DNA from: Macrolepiota albuminosa
Lineage: Eukaryota; Basidiomycota; Agaricomycetes; Agaricales; Agaricaceae
DNA length: 64,000 nt
Assembly (NCBI GenBank): GCA_027475525.1
Contig: JAMWFC010000065.1
Span: 624,188 to 688,187 of the forward strand
Direction of reading: 5' to 3'
How positions within the stretch are numbered: position 1 is the stretch's first letter; each line of letters starts with the position of its first letter. Below the pieces are notes generated by a model, which saw nothing but the letters and a program-made list of their open reading frames with translations, had not been told where the DNA came from and made no database searches. This document shows, piece after piece, positions 1 through 12,355 of the stretch. Both the position numbers and the translations under genes were made by a program.

Positions 1-704
1 AGTAATAGCATAGCCACCAATATAGTATATAAAAGCAGCCTGTAAATAGAATATTCCTAGGCTGAACAATAGCAGTGTTCTTCTGGCCTATATAGTAAAC
101 CTACTGTAAGCTGTCTAGTAACATCTGACCATTTAATTAGCCTTGCCAGTCCCTTGCCTGACTTTTGCTTGCCTCTATGCCTGCTTGACTCCTACTTGTC
201 ACCAGTGCTTGCTGGCTCTGTGAAACTTCTTCCACAGATGTTAAGTGTTTCTCTTACAGCTGTGTGACTGAGCCATAGCCTCCAGAGGACACCCTTAGAC
301 AGACAAAAATCCAGGATTCATGTGTAAATGCATTTTTGCCCCTTGGCAATGTAGAGGTCTTGCCCCTTGGCAATGTAGAGGTCTAATCTCTTTATGGAAG
401 CAGGTCACACTGAAATATCTGGCTCAATATTAGTAACTATAAGGAAAAATAAAAAAATAAAAAATGATTGCAGGAAAGAGGTGATTTATTATTGATGATG
501 CCTTGATCTCTTTGCTACTACTATATAACATCAAGCTCCAAGAATTGTCTGAGACTACAGTAAGCTGCCTTGACCTCATCAATCTTCATCCAACCAACTG
601 GTTTGGCAGTTTTTTGAACACTTTGAAGTGTTGTGACTACGGCAATTGACCTGACCACAGTCTTGACAAGAGTTCTTGCAGTTTTCTACCTTTTGGCTCC
701 CTTT
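1..704. other. AT-rich stretch, no intact gene
   Basis: No supportable gene. The base composition matches the degraded element that follows, so this is probably its decayed 3' flank. A 24-nt unit is directly duplicated at about 337-384 (the block beginning tgccccttggc occurs twice). No terminal repeat was recognised that would delimit an element end here. Confidence 0.4.
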
Positions 705-3700
705 TTAAGTAGGAATACCACATTTTCTACATGTTCTTTTCTTTCTCTGCCTCTTTACTGAAAGCTCTGACAATGCTTCCCAAGCCCTTTTGTGAGACAG
801 TTCAAGAAGTGCCTCAGAGTGAGGGGCTTTGAAAATAAGCATACTAGAGCCAGCCAAGTCAGATTCAGAAGATGGTGGAGGGAAAGATGTCTGATGGTCT
901 AATGAGTAATCTGGCAATGATGGTGAGTCTAACTTGATGAAGCCTTTTGTCACACTATGTAATTGAAGGTGTCTCTCCAGAATCTTAGGTGCTTCAAGTG
1001 AGCATTGTGGGTCTCAAAGCATTGTCTTGATTGAGAATCAAATCTTGGCTGTCATAGTCTTTGTTTGTTTGACATTTGCATTTTTCTTCCAAGTACTGTT
1101 GTAGTAGACCTTCAGCTGTTCTGTCAACTAGAAAGATAACGAATGATAAATGCTACTGAGGCTGACTGAGTCACATACTTTATAGGAAATATCTTCCTTG
1201 ATATCTGCCTCATTGTTCCAAATCTGTACAGCAACATTCCAATTTAGTTCAGCAACTGGATTATTCACGTCCTTGAATCCACTATTGCCTGCTATTAGAG
1301 CTCAAAATAATGCTCTTTCACTGTTATTGTGAATTGGAAGTACAGGCTTTTGATTGAATGCAATTCAAAGACAAAGGCTCCCATTCCTGACTGAATTTAA
1401 AGCCTTTTAGGAATTTGTAAGACTCTGACTACCTTATTTGTTGGCTGATACAGGTTTTCAATAACCCAACCTGATAGGAATTGTAGCTCAATCAATATAT
1501 CTTGAACAAGAGATAACATTTCTTGTAGCTCATTTATTAACCAGATACTGTAATAGCCAATATAATGTTGTCCTGTACTATTAAAAGTACCAACTTAAGT
1601 AGAAGTTAATATAAATATTATTGAATGACACTAATCAATTTCAAGGCTTACAAGCAGATTATGGCAAATAACAAAATTATTGAGACAATTTTAAACATGT
1701 TCAACAGAAGCACCAGATGTTGGCATATGCAAATGAAGATGTGCATGCACTCCACCCTCAGTCATGTTAGTTCCTTGAATGCAGCGATAAAGAGGTAATC
1801 TAGTTTGAGCATCTACATCAAGCTGATAAAACAATGCAACTCCAGATGGATCAGAAAGAAACCCCTTTCTGATAAGCTCAAGAATATTCTTTGCAGTTGC
1901 CCATGCTGTAGCATTGAAGAGAGGAAGTTCTGTCTTTGCATCTTTCAATGAGCCATAGCTTTGAAAAACTTTTGCCACAAGTGAATAAAGCTGTTCAGGA
2001 GGTGGAATAATCTGTTTACATTGCTTCTACAGCCAGCATGGCCATTTTAAAAGTAGTTCATTCCATGACATTGGTAGATTGAGGGTTCAACTCCATACAA
2101 TAATGTGAGATTTATCATCCTGATTAGGAATAAATATTGCATTATAAAGAGCAATAGAGAATTCTAGAAGAAGTTCATGGCCAGCTGAAATGTAGAACAT
2201 ATTGAAAATGTGAAATGGGTCCTTTAACACTCAGCTTTGAATGTGTTTCACCCAAGGTAATAAGTTCATTTCTGCAAAAACCTGCTCTCTCAAATTGTGG
2301 CTCGTAGAGTCTGCTATATGATTTTCAAGAAAGTCACTACTAGATGAAGCCACATTAGATTTAATAGCCTCCTGTAATAAATTTCCAAGGCTAGCTTCAT
2401 TATCATCAGAAATATGAGGTGGTGATTCAGAGGATGACTCAGAATGTAAAAATAATGCCTCAGCAATAACCAGAGGTTCTGGGCTGGCATTTGGCTTGGC
2501 TATAACTGAAGTATCAAAATTTTGCAAGTGATTCCAAAGGCAAATAAGATAAAAAGGTGGTGTGCCAAACTCTTGAAGTGTTTTTTTAGTTGTATTGCAT
2601 TCTCCATAAGTTACTAGAGCTCCAGGTATAAGTACTTTGTGAACCTCAATTACACAGCATGTTTGAGTAAGAGAAATCTCAGAATAATTTGAATCATTAT
2701 TGTGTGGTGATATAACACCATGTGCAAATATGTAGCTGTGATCACTACTTTGAAGGATATTGTGTGGTGATATAACACCATGTGCAAGTATGTAGCTGTG
2801 ATCACTACTTTGAAGGATAACAGAGGTTCTGATTTGAGGGTTTTTGGATAGCATTGTAAGAATAGAGATGGAGCAAAGAGTGTTAAAAATCTGAAGGGAA
2901 GCAAAAGCATCAGTTGCTGCACAATGAATTTGATCTGGAGACAAATCTTTATCTTCCCAAGCAGTACTAAGGCACTCTGAGACATTTTTGTTTAAGTGCT
3001 TGTGAAGTATGGCTGCACAAAAATCAGCTAGATCACATCAAGCAGTTGTCACAGCCAGCCTATCCTTTGCAAACTTTCTCAGGTCAACACCTCCTTGAAA
3101 TGAAATAGAAGACTGCAAAGCCTTCTCAAGATACTTGAAATCAGCTACTATAGAGCAGCCAACCTTAATAATGAAAGGGTTAATCAACACCTGCTGCAAT
3201 GGTAAAGGCAGATGATGTTCTGCAAGCATAGCACCAATCTACAGTTTTACAAAGCACAAAGTCAGATAGTTAATCAAGAGAATATTTATTGTTACATACC
3301 TGCAAAATAAAGATATTTGAATCTATAGCCATTTGAACAATCACTGTTTGCCCATGTCCAGTGACATATCCTTGTGCTGAGGTTTCAACATTCCACTCAG
3401 CATCAAATTCAATTACCAGCTGATGCAATGACAATCCATCTTTATCAGGAAGCAAATCTAAAATTGTATGCATAGCATCTTCAATAGCCTGTTCTGACTT
3501 TCTGACTGTTACCGTAACAGTCTCTGAAATGCTGAAAAGCTCAAGCTCAGAATATTCAAATTGAGAATGATTTTTTGATTTGACAAAATTGCAGATCTGA
3601 ATTTCATCCTTTTCATTTGTCACAGTCAGAAGTGCAACAAAAATCTGCACTCCATTAATCTTTACAATATGTTTTGCTAGCTAAATATACTAGCATTAGA

Positions 3701-5482
3701 AATGTAGTAAACTAAGGAATAAATATAGATACATACCTTGAAGCTATGGTCAATTGCACAGATTTCATCAGTCAGCATTGCAGTATGCTGATTGAGTTCT
3801 TCTTGATGTTTGCCTATAAACACATCATATGTATCACATAACCATTGCAAACTTGGAATATATTCATGATATCCATCAAGAGACCGATTGTAAAAAGGGA
3901 GAAAAGACTTGTATTTTCTGTGATCAAGGTGTATACCTCTTTTGGCAATGGTATAGAAATATGAGAGATGCAGCATGTCATAGTTTTGAAGATGCTGGAC
4001 CAATAATGCATTTGAAAACTGTTTTGCACCCATTCCATGTTGAAAACATGATCATATGAAGCTCAGTGCTGTTTTTGAAATCACATTGCAACAACTGAGA
4101 TGTGCCAGAAACTCAGCTGCAAGAGCATGTGGTAGCCTAGCCAAAATTTGAAAATCTCAACTTTGGAATATAACCGATTGTGGAGAAAAACATTGAGGGC
4201 ATTAATAACAATAACCAAGAATCCAGTATGTTTTGTCAATATCAACAACTCAGCAAGAATAAGGAATATGAGAATGATGCCATAATCAAGCTCCACAATT
4301 GGCATTTGGACATCTGATGCCTTCTAAAAGAAGACATTTAAGATTCCAAAGGAAAATATCACAAGGATATATGTTTTGAGGTAAAATATGCTCTTTATGA
4401 AGTCAAAAAAAATAGTGAAGGACATGGAAACCAGAAGGTTTGATGATCATGATAAAGAGAAGGTAATTCATCAGGTCCACAATTCTTGCAAGAAGACTTC
4501 TCTACACATTCATCAAACACAGTCTTCAGCCAAGTTAGTAAAAAGTGTTGACTCCTAAATTGAGCAGAGCCATTAGAAGAACCTTCATTTTCATTACTAT
4601 CTTCTTCATTATCATCATCACTATTATTGCTTATTTCATCTTCAAGAAGGTAAGCTTCAGTATCTTCTTCATCACTTTGTAAGTCCTCATCCTCATCATT
4701 CATACAAAGAACTTGAGAAGAAATGCCATCCGCAATAATCAGAGGCCTATTAGGCTTGGAATTGATTGATATATTTTTTGGACTAGTTGATGATAGAAGT
4801 GGAGTTTCATGGTTTGGATCAGCTGTAACCTGCAGGTCCTGAGATGAGGAATTAGACATAAGCTCAGATGAAATGCCTTGTGTCTTTTCTTCATGATATT
4901 TCTTCCTGGTGCATGCTTCAACATTCAATCAGTTAACACTGCTTAGAACCTGATCTGCATGGCCTCCCTACAGGTCGCTTCTCCTTTAACAGCTGATGTT
5001 CACGTCCTTGGAGTTTGGAGTCTGATGCCAATGCTGCAAGAGTTTTTTTTATTTCATGAACCCTTGAGACATCCACAAAAACGCTTTTTTGAGCTGATAT
5101 CATCTTTTTCTTGGGTTTTCAATAATAGTACATCATAATATAAATCATCAGGATTAGGAAAGGGCAGTGAGAAATCAGAAGTATCAGCACATTGGCTACT
5201 TGAAGCTCTGATAACAAAAATTAGCTTGTTTCCAACACAATCTGGTATTAAAAACTTACTGTGGCTGAAGATTTGGTGTTTGGATAGGAGAATCCTTATC
5301 AGAAGATTTGTCGCTAAGAATTAGAACTTGTCAATGTATAATTCTTCCAGAAGGAAGTGATGGACATACTTAAAATGACAGAACTGTTCTTCAAGAGAGT
5401 CAAGCTCCAAAAGCTCTTTACCAGTGAGCATCCTATCCGTTTCAAGTCCACTATATTTATCCTTGGAATTATCATCATCCAT
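705..5482 (-). pseudogene. Degraded transposase-like gene with embedded WRN-type 3'-5' exonuclease domain
   Basis: Read on the minus strand in pieces. The N-terminus is acidic (ATG about 5482). A VGRP basic patch lies near 4970, an acidic linker at 4395-4928, and a zinc-ribbon region (CPNANCGA then CPQCFSPQ) at 4330-4100. AIDHSFKV at about 3740 looks like a first DDE aspartate. The DEDD exonuclease follows: Exo I FDAEWNV (about 3400), Exo II ADFKYLEK (about 3140) and Exo III AATDAFASL (about 2920). Then come RGTN/EGGVH (about 1740, a likely acidic catalytic site) and a C-terminal CRKC (about 715). Large agaricomycete proteins share this order, with a DUF6729-like zinc region, RNase-H-like pieces and a WRN exonuclease. 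It is a relic: in-frame stops at 4202-4204 (TAA) and 4157-4159 (TGA) fall inside the zinc-ribbon region, the second where Trp is expected, and several joins do not hold frame. The usual Tyr before Exo III reads Cys. Family assignment is from remembered motifs. Confidence 0.65.
2701..2820. repeat. In-frame 60-bp tandem duplication
   Basis: Positions 2701-2760 and 2761-2820 are the same 60-bp sequence with one visible difference (a at 2728, g at 2788). On the minus strand it repeats a 20-residue block of the exonuclease relic. The period is a multiple of three and the copies have diverged, unlike the exact 77-bp duplications elsewhere in this window, so this looks like a real older duplication. 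Confidence 0.9.
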
Positions 5483-5606
5483 TTTATCGTTGTAGGTAAC
5501 GTGAACTTCAAACTTCGAAGCCGTGTTATATAGTAGTATAGAAGATACTTGAGGATATGATGAGTTATAGCAGAGTCACAACCTTTGATGTAATTTTACC
5601 CTCGAA

Positions 5607-6126
5607 TTACACATTCTTATAGTGAAAAAGGAACAAAACAGACTTGAAAACAGAACTGAAGGAGACAGATAAACCTGAAGTGCGTCTGCGGACTCTGGAG
5701 GTGCTGATCGCCGAACACGTGGATTTCAAACTAAATTGAAACTCAGTATCGCAACCGGTATTACGGTTATGGATAACGACCCAAATATCCTGGCCCATAG
5801 AGATTGTCCATTGAGAATTGTCTATGGTTTCCACAGTGATACTACCAAATAAAAATAAAAATAAAAAATAAATAAGAACTACATTTTGCATCAGTATACT
5901 TGTAACTATGCTCATAATCAACAAAAGAATTAGTTTTGACAGTTGGCACAAGGTACAGAACTCACCTCTGCTTCCATGGACACACTTTCTTTTTTTCCTG
6001 GCCTGACAATTTCTTTGTTATCTCTATTGACTCTTTAAGCTTATCAGCAAGGTCTTCTAATGTGGATCCAATTGCAAGGAACTTAACCACATCTCTCTCA
6101 TCGATTAAAATGCCTTCATTGCTCAT
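5607..6126 (-). CDS. Small hypothetical protein
   Basis: An ATG at 6126 opens an acidic/lysine-rich helical exon (IDERDVVKFLAIG, then a DLADKLKESIEITKK coiled-coil-like stretch). It ends at a GT donor near 5963. A second exon begins after a tag acceptor near 5847 and carries TVETIDNSQWTISMGQDIW and a basic tail (RVRRRTS). The reading frame is kept across that junction. The stop is near 5607, although another small intron may lie near the end. It sits just upstream of the relic gene and on the same strand, so it could be a host gene or part of a transposon. I do not recognise the family. Confidence 0.4.
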
Positions 6127-6505
6127 CACTCATCGGAAGCAAAAATATTTTCTGGGAAATTCACTGCAGGAAAGTTTCTATTTGATCCTTGAGGTGACTA
6201 AGGCTAGACTTGAGCATTTCAAAAATTTCAACTTGTTTACCATTTAAATGTTGTGTCCGATAATCATCTTCATTGGATTATCAAACATTCTACTCTCAGT
6301 TCTAGAGCGGAAAATCTCCGAATGAACTATTTATTGGATACCCAAAAGTTAAAGATAGATATACATCAAAAGTCTCTTACCACATTTGTCTGTCCTTCAC
6401 GATGAAACACCTCCAAACATGCAACAGTAGAAATTTCTTGTTATTCTATTCAAAAGTAGAACACAGAATTTCTTACACGATGCTACAACCAGCTGTTTTA
6501 CTACA
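6127..6505. other. Intergenic, no gene seen
   Basis: AT-rich spacer between the 3' end of the reductase gene and the small hypothetical gene, both on the minus strand. It probably holds the promoter of the latter. No repeat or RNA gene recognised. Confidence 0.4.
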
Positions 6506-7937
6506 TTACCATCCGCGCTTCTCAAAATCAGCCAAGGTATCCTGTGTCACCTCTAATTTGGTACGATACTTCAGGCCCAAGATCTTCTGCGCCTTAGAGG
6601 CATCGTACCTCATAGGCTTACCCGTAGGTTGAACACCCGGATACCCGACGGGCAAGTTAGGGTGCGACGGGATAGGAGATGGAACGAGCGAGTGAGCGGC
6701 GTCCACTATATACACCCATAGTCAGAACTGATATCGTGCGTTCCGGGTTGGGTATAATACTTACACCAGTCCTGCCAAATGTATGAACCTGCGGATATGA
6801 TGATACGCTCACCGCCTGCGGCCTCCTTCTCTAGAGCCAGAGTATGTGCCTCAGCAACGTCTCGCACGTCGATGTATGATGAACCCGGGGCCTTGAAGAG
6901 GGATTCGCTTTGGTTGTTGCCGACGACCGCATCGTACCACAGCCGTACCGAGGTGTTGAGAGCGTCAAGATTCTTGAGCTCATGGATGGCGGGCTGAGAG
7001 GGTGTCAATTAAGACGAGTAAAGTTTCAGTGAGCTCGCGTACCCCGAAAACCTGAGTGGTTGTATTTAGCCATAAGTATATACGACAGATATAAGGGTGC
7101 ACATACGAAAGGAGGATTGAGAACAGATAGATCCCATTTTAAGTTCGCTTTATTTGCATTATAGAACTCCCAAGCAGCTAGAAGTGATCCATATTGGTTT
7201 AGCACAGAAACGGATGACAGCCATCTTACCCTTCTCAGCGAGAGTCTTGGATGCGGGGTAAATGAACATGCCAGGAGAAGCATCACCTTGTTCTTTGATT
7301 GTTGCAATAGCGAGCTCGTTCCAGTCTGCTTCAGTAAAGACCTTGTCCACGCCAACTTGTAGGACTGCCGCAGTAGAAGACGTGACTACCACACGTTTGA
7401 CACCTGAACTACAGACTCACTAGGAGAACTAGCAGGATAAGAATCACCGTATGCTTACCCGTTCTTCTGAGCGCTCTTGAGGATGCTGACGGTTCCGTTT
7501 ACGGCAGGTTTGACAAGCTCTGTATCTTAGGTCAAAATTTTGTTCGAAATTACGTATCAAATGAGAAGTTATACCATCTACAGACCCAGCGTTCAAGTAG
7601 AAAGGAGATGCTGTGTGTGCTATAGCGTCAACGCCTTTGACGGCCTCATCAAAGGCACCTTCCTGTTCACAAATGCGTACTAAATTGGGTCAATGTCATT
7701 TGAAACATTGATTAATACCTTCGTGATATCTTCGACGATTGCAATTTCAAATTTGTCGCCATAGGACTTGAAATAATTCTCGAGATACCTTCCCTTATCT
7801 AACGATCGTACGGTACCGCGTACTGCATACCCTTTCTCGAGGAACCTGCGTACGACCCAAATCGCGATATAGCCGTTAGCGCCAGAAACGAGAACCTTAT
7901 CACCGGGGGCGATAGTAGGCATGTCGGTGGTATTCAA
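6506..7937 (-). CDS. Dihydroflavonol-4-reductase-like NAD(P)-dependent reductase
   Basis: Cytosolic extended short-chain dehydrogenase of the DFR / cinnamoyl-CoA reductase / methylglyoxal reductase (GRE2) group, which reduces carbonyls with NADPH. The physiological substrate cannot be told. Eight exons join in frame: 7937-7719, 7662-7575, 7519-7459, 7408-7230, 7177-7107, 7051-7043, 6993-6765, 6705-6506, giving 351 aa, normal for the family. The N-terminal Rossmann loop is VSGANGYIA (GxxGxxx), followed by RGTVRS, and HTASP follows strand 4. The YxxxK catalytic pair is in YPASKTLAEK (preceded by VVVTSSTAAV), and NPPFVFGP, SSYIDVRDVAEAH and LGLKYRT complete the signature. Exon 6 is a 9-nt microexon encoding Val-Phe-Gly. 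An ATG five codons downstream (MPTIAPGDKV) is an alternative start. The family is confident, the substrate unknown. Confidence 0.93.
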
Positions 7938-8469
7938 ATAAGTGTAATTGATGAATGGGGTTGATAATGTCCAGACTCTCCGCTACTTTGTAGGGAGTAT
8001 TTTTCGTTTCAGACACAGTTCGGGACAGAGATAAAACAATGTCTTTTTATTTCATTTCAAGTGAATCACGTGAAACAACTGGTTGAGTAATGTATGGCTG
8101 GCCCCAGGAATGTTTTATACCTACTTAGGTGACGGGAAAAAATAATCTTTAAAAGCTGAAGACGCTGAAGAGGGGCAACAAGTTGGCTTACTTATCAAGA
8201 AACAGGTTTTGTCAGGATGTAGCACCAGTAGAAGAATAAAGATTCTTGACTATAGCTATCGCAACCACCACGGATTCAACAGCTCTGTGGATTCAAAGTC
8301 AAGAAAAGTAAAACTTCATAACCACGTTGATCCCTCATTTATTTCTACGCATCATCTATTGATTGATGATTGATCGGATATCCGGTTTTTGAGCCCCTTC
8401 ACCCACCATTGTTTACCAGCTGTCTTTATACCCCTTGTCTCTCTAGATCTTATATCTTTTCTACTTGAA
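7938..8469. other. Shared upstream region of divergent genes
   Basis: About 530 bp between the divergently transcribed reductase (start 7937, minus) and thioesterase (start 8470, plus). It presumably holds both promoters. A pyrimidine-rich tract (ccttgtctctctagatcttatatc) precedes the plus-strand start, as is common at fungal start sites. No defined operator recognised. Confidence 0.5.
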
Positions 8470-9513
8470 ATGTCTGCGTCGCTTTTGAGACGTTTTTGTG
8501 GAGTCGCTTTCAAACCGGGCACGCGCAGAATACTCTCCACGACTGTCCCTCAGTCTTCCCCAAGAACATGGAGACCGTTCTTCACAGCCTCTGCAATTGT
8601 GGGTTTCTCCGCCGCGGCTTACACACTTGGTTCCATATACCCTCCTTCCGCATTGACGATACTTTTTCCGAGAACAGCACCCGGACCACCCGACCCCGAT
8701 ACCCCTGAGTCTCGGGCCTACACCGAGTCGCTGGAGCAGACGTTACAAACATTGCCTCTTTTGGAGCAAATGAGGAAGCAGGAGGATGCCGACGACTGGT
8801 ATGAGGCGAGGCCGTATCTTAATTACCCGAAAGAAAGGCGGATAAACAACTTGACGGGTGGAGCACTTAGAGGACCTGGAAAGCTGGCTTTACATCCTTT
8901 GGTGCGGTCGAAGAAGGACGAGACCGAAAGTGTTTTCTTTATTCATGTTGGGAGAGGACTGTGCGGCCACGACGGAATCATTCATGGAGGTCTACTCGCG
9001 ACACTGTTGGATGAAACGCTCGCTAGAACTGTGAGTCTGCTCTTAACTTGCAGCATGAGCTGCTGAACATGACCTATAGGCTATTGCAAATCTACCAGAA
9101 AAAGTTGGTGTCACCGCATTACTCACCTTGAACTATCGCGCTCCCACTCGCGCGGACCAAGTATGTTCAATCATTATGCTTTGTCCTTTTTTCCGTGTTC
9201 CTGACTCACACCGCCTAGTTCATTGTCATCCGGACCTCCCTTCAAGAGGCCAAGGGACGCAAAGCAACCGTCACAGGACGTGTTGAAGCCCTGGATGGAA
9301 CTCTTTTGGTTGAAGCTTCGTACGTCGCTACAAAACCATTTACCCGTGCTCTAATCTTATGGACTTCGTATAAAAACAAGGGCAACATTTGTTCAGCCAC
9401 GATATGCCAAACTTCTGAATACCGGGGCACTGAAACAGGCCATGGGAGAGCCACCGCATTCTCATTCCCCCATCCATCTCGCTGACGGAGAAAAAATTCG
9501 TCCTCCCAAATGA
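8470..9513 (+). CDS. Mitochondrial-type HotDog thioesterase
   Basis: Predicted acyl-CoA thioesterase of the PaaI / THEM4 HotDog superfamily. Exons 8470-9030, 9080-9160, 9219-9319 and 9381-9513 join in frame for 291 aa. The N-terminus (SASLLRRFCGVAFKPGTRR) is basic and hydroxylated like a mitochondrial presequence. A membrane-like stretch, TASAIVGFSAAAYTLGSIY, lies around residues 39-57. The HotDog signature is GHDGIIHGGLLATLLDETLA near residues 165-185, followed by strands LTLNYRAPT and VTGRVEALDG. Basidiomycetes usually carry several such proteins at the mitochondrial membrane. I start at the ATG at 8470; no earlier in-frame ATG is needed. The substrate chain length cannot be inferred. Confidence 0.92.
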
Positions 9514-10634
9514 TCGAATATGTTTGGTTTCCCACGTTACCATTCACCTTGCGCCCATGACATCTGATGGACACCCCGTCCCGTCGTTGCTCAATTTGAC
9601 GCACTTGACAGTATATATATCCTAAACTTCAGAGATCTTGGCGGAGAAAGCCATATGAGACATCATATTTAGACACTAATTAGCATGGATAGAGCTGGCT
9701 AGATCAAATATACCATTAGAGCATTTTGTATTCCTGGAGATCAAAAAATTATTCAAGCTGTGTAAAGCTGTTTCACGGTTGTCTTCCAGGACCGATGAAA
9801 ATCTTCATTTCGAAAATTTTCTCCATGACGAAGTCATTAATCGTAACCACCACACGTTTCAATCAAAGCTTACTATCGATCGCAGCTCCATTACCGTAAG
9901 TGTACTCATCCTTCGTCCTCCAAAGCAGGAGACAAATTTTTCTCGCGTCAATCAAATTCACGGTTAAGCGTGCTTTGTTGAGAGGGTAACCCACTGCTTT
10001 CCAGGTTAAGCGTTGCTTCATCTCTCAAAAGAATGTATTGGTTCTTAGTATGTTCGGAAGCGGACATTGAATGTGTTCGATGTTCAAGCTATCCGGATTC
10101 CGTACACGACCCATTACAGCTCTCCTTCGTCCTGCGAGGCGACGCATCCGATCTCACAGGCCGATCACCCTTTGAAACTTCCAACACATTTGATGGCATG
10201 GTAGTGTCTTGGTTGGTACCTGTCATCTCGTGGATCGCCCTTTGTTGCCAACAAGCATGTTTTTTTTCCGCCGCAAACTGCTTTGTCGTGAAGTTTCGAA
10301 TGAAAGCATACCAACTGCCTACTAGTCCTCATCCTGCATCGTAATATATCAGCAATTTGATCCCGTGTATACGGACCGAAGCGGCGCTCGCTTTTTCGTC
10401 ATTTGCTCTTGTACGCGCCAGGGCATGGGTGATGTGTTCCAGGTTTCGTACATATTGTCTTGGTTACAGATACCAGACTGGTATTCATCTTATCCTGGGT
10501 CCCGCCAGGGTCCAACCCGCTATCCATCGCATCACGAAACTTCTAAAAAAGCCCGGCATAGGGAATCCACATTCAAGTTTTCCCCCTTTCTCTCTTTATC
10601 TAATCCTCCTTTATCTAATCCTCTTGTCATCACC
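9514..10634. other. Intergenic, no supportable gene
   Basis: About 1.1 kb with only short open frames lacking recognisable protein features. The 3' end of the thioesterase transcript lies at the left. The right end is pyrimidine-rich (ccctttctctctttatc) before the next start codon at 10635, consistent with a promoter and 5' UTR. Confidence 0.45.
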
Positions 10635-12009
10635 ATGCGACGCAGTTGTGTGTCTTCACGCTCTTCGAAACGGCAGCTCAACAGTGGTTCTGGTCGCAAC
10701 TATCTCTCTAAGTTGGGCAAATATCTGCGCTTCCCGACAGTCTCTACACCTGCCTTAGATTATCACTTGACAAATCTGGTTTCTTCCTCACACTTCACTA
10801 TCCTTGATGATGCAGAGAGCGTAACTTCAAAAAGTGATATGTCTCTTTACCTTGATTGCCCGCATGGTCGGGTTTTGAAACATGCTCTTTCTGTTCCTAC
10901 AATACGTCCTTATTCGCCTGATGTGGCATCAACGAAGTGTCTCTCGCTGAGTACGTCTCCGTTTCCTTCCCTTTGTTCCCTGTGTTCAGATCATTATTCA
11001 TTAGTTTCTGAAGATGGCGAGTCTTCTCCATTGACATACTCCCTGCGAATTCGGAGTCTGCCAACAGACTCCAATGAGAGAACCTGCCATTGCACTGTTG
11101 TCAAGCCAAATACCAAGCGATGTTGGTTTTGGGATGTACTCAAAGGAAACAAACGTCCGCGGTCATCTTCAACATTCCTCTGCGACATCCCCAGTTCCCA
11201 TTCAAAAGTTTCTAAATACCGCATCACCATCAAAAACCACTTTTGTACCGACCCCTCCATTGTCGGAAATCTTTCCGGCCAATGTTCATGACTTGCAACT
11301 CACCCCCATAATTCCTGACGAAACCGATATGTTAGATGATATGGATGTCCCACTAGATCCAAAGTCTTCTTATCAAAAGAGCTTGAACAAGCTCTCTCGT
11401 ACACTCGGTGTCCCTCTTCACGAGTTTGAACCTCGTGAAACTCTGAGGCCAGATACGAGGTCAAGGAGGATGACCCTTCCATGCAACACTACATCTAATG
11501 GGGTACCATCTGACGTGTTACCTTCATATCATAAATCTTTACTCACACTCAACGCCGGCGAGCTTCATTCGAATCTGGCAGATGACTTCTATGACGACTC
11601 GGCCGAGATACGTCCAGGCTCTCGCACAAGCGTCTACTCGACCCATTCCCCCATATCCCCATTAATATTCGGTCCTCCTACACCTGTGACCACTCAGCTG
11701 CCTCCTTCAACTGATGACATGGAACTTGAGTCACATCCATCATCCCCACGTCCACATGTCTACACGACCCTGAATCGATCTCGGTCCATAACGTTCGCTC
11801 CATTGAGGCCCAATTTCGACCGGTCGGTGGCAAGTATTGACTCGCACGACATGGTGAACTGGCCCGAGTCAACGCATGAGGAAGTTTGCCAGGCACGAAA
11901 TTTCGTTGTCTCACATCCGGAGTATATCGAGGAGTTTAGGACTTGGTCTAGGCAGTGGAATCAAGGCACTCTTCACCCGGATTTCACCAATGCGCTTCGA
12001 AATGAATAA
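10635..12009 (+). CDS. Ser/Pro-rich hypothetical protein
   Basis: Start ATG at 10635 (MRRSCVSSRSSKRQL), stop at 12007-12009. The protein is rich in Ser, Pro, Thr and Asp with acidic patches (DETDMLDDMDVPLD). It ends in a more ordered segment containing WPESTHEEVCQARNF and HPEYIEEFRTWSRQWN, which looks like a helical C-terminal module. The first part (to about 10950) and the last part (from about 11060) are in different frames and must be joined by an intron. A donor gtacgtct at 10951 is good. An acceptor ending at 11056 would keep frame but is not certain. No catalytic motif recognised. Probably disordered and regulatory, but no function can be assigned. Confidence 0.6.
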
Positions 12010-12355
12010 TGTGCACTGGGTCTATCTGGGTACTATCTCGGAAAATCTGGAATTGCATTTTTTTTTGGTGCTGTTGACTCTTCTCCCAACGAAGATCATT
12101 GTTCGAAGCATCTCCAAGGATATTCACCAATTAATCAATACATTATTTTTATGGATCCCCAGGCTTTTATCATAATCCCCGTCCCATCTATTCGTTAGAT
12201 TACCGTACTTATTTCCACCTTTTAATGACTCGGCTTTATAGCGATGGTGTAATCACAAAAAAATATATTCATCATTAATGGATCGTTACTGCATATGTAT
12301 ATAGTTAACACACTTAGGAGACTCGTGCTGCTTGTATCAATACTAAAATATATAG
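12010..12355. other. Convergent 3' intergenic region
   Basis: AT-rich spacer between two genes converging on it (stop at 12009 plus, stop at 12356 minus). It probably holds both 3' UTRs and polyadenylation sites. Nothing else recognised. Confidence 0.5.

Noticed and set aside
2231..2944. Possible independent 237-aa gene on the minus strand
   Set aside because: It carries Exo III and downstream motifs of the larger exonuclease/transposase relic and has no start of its own.
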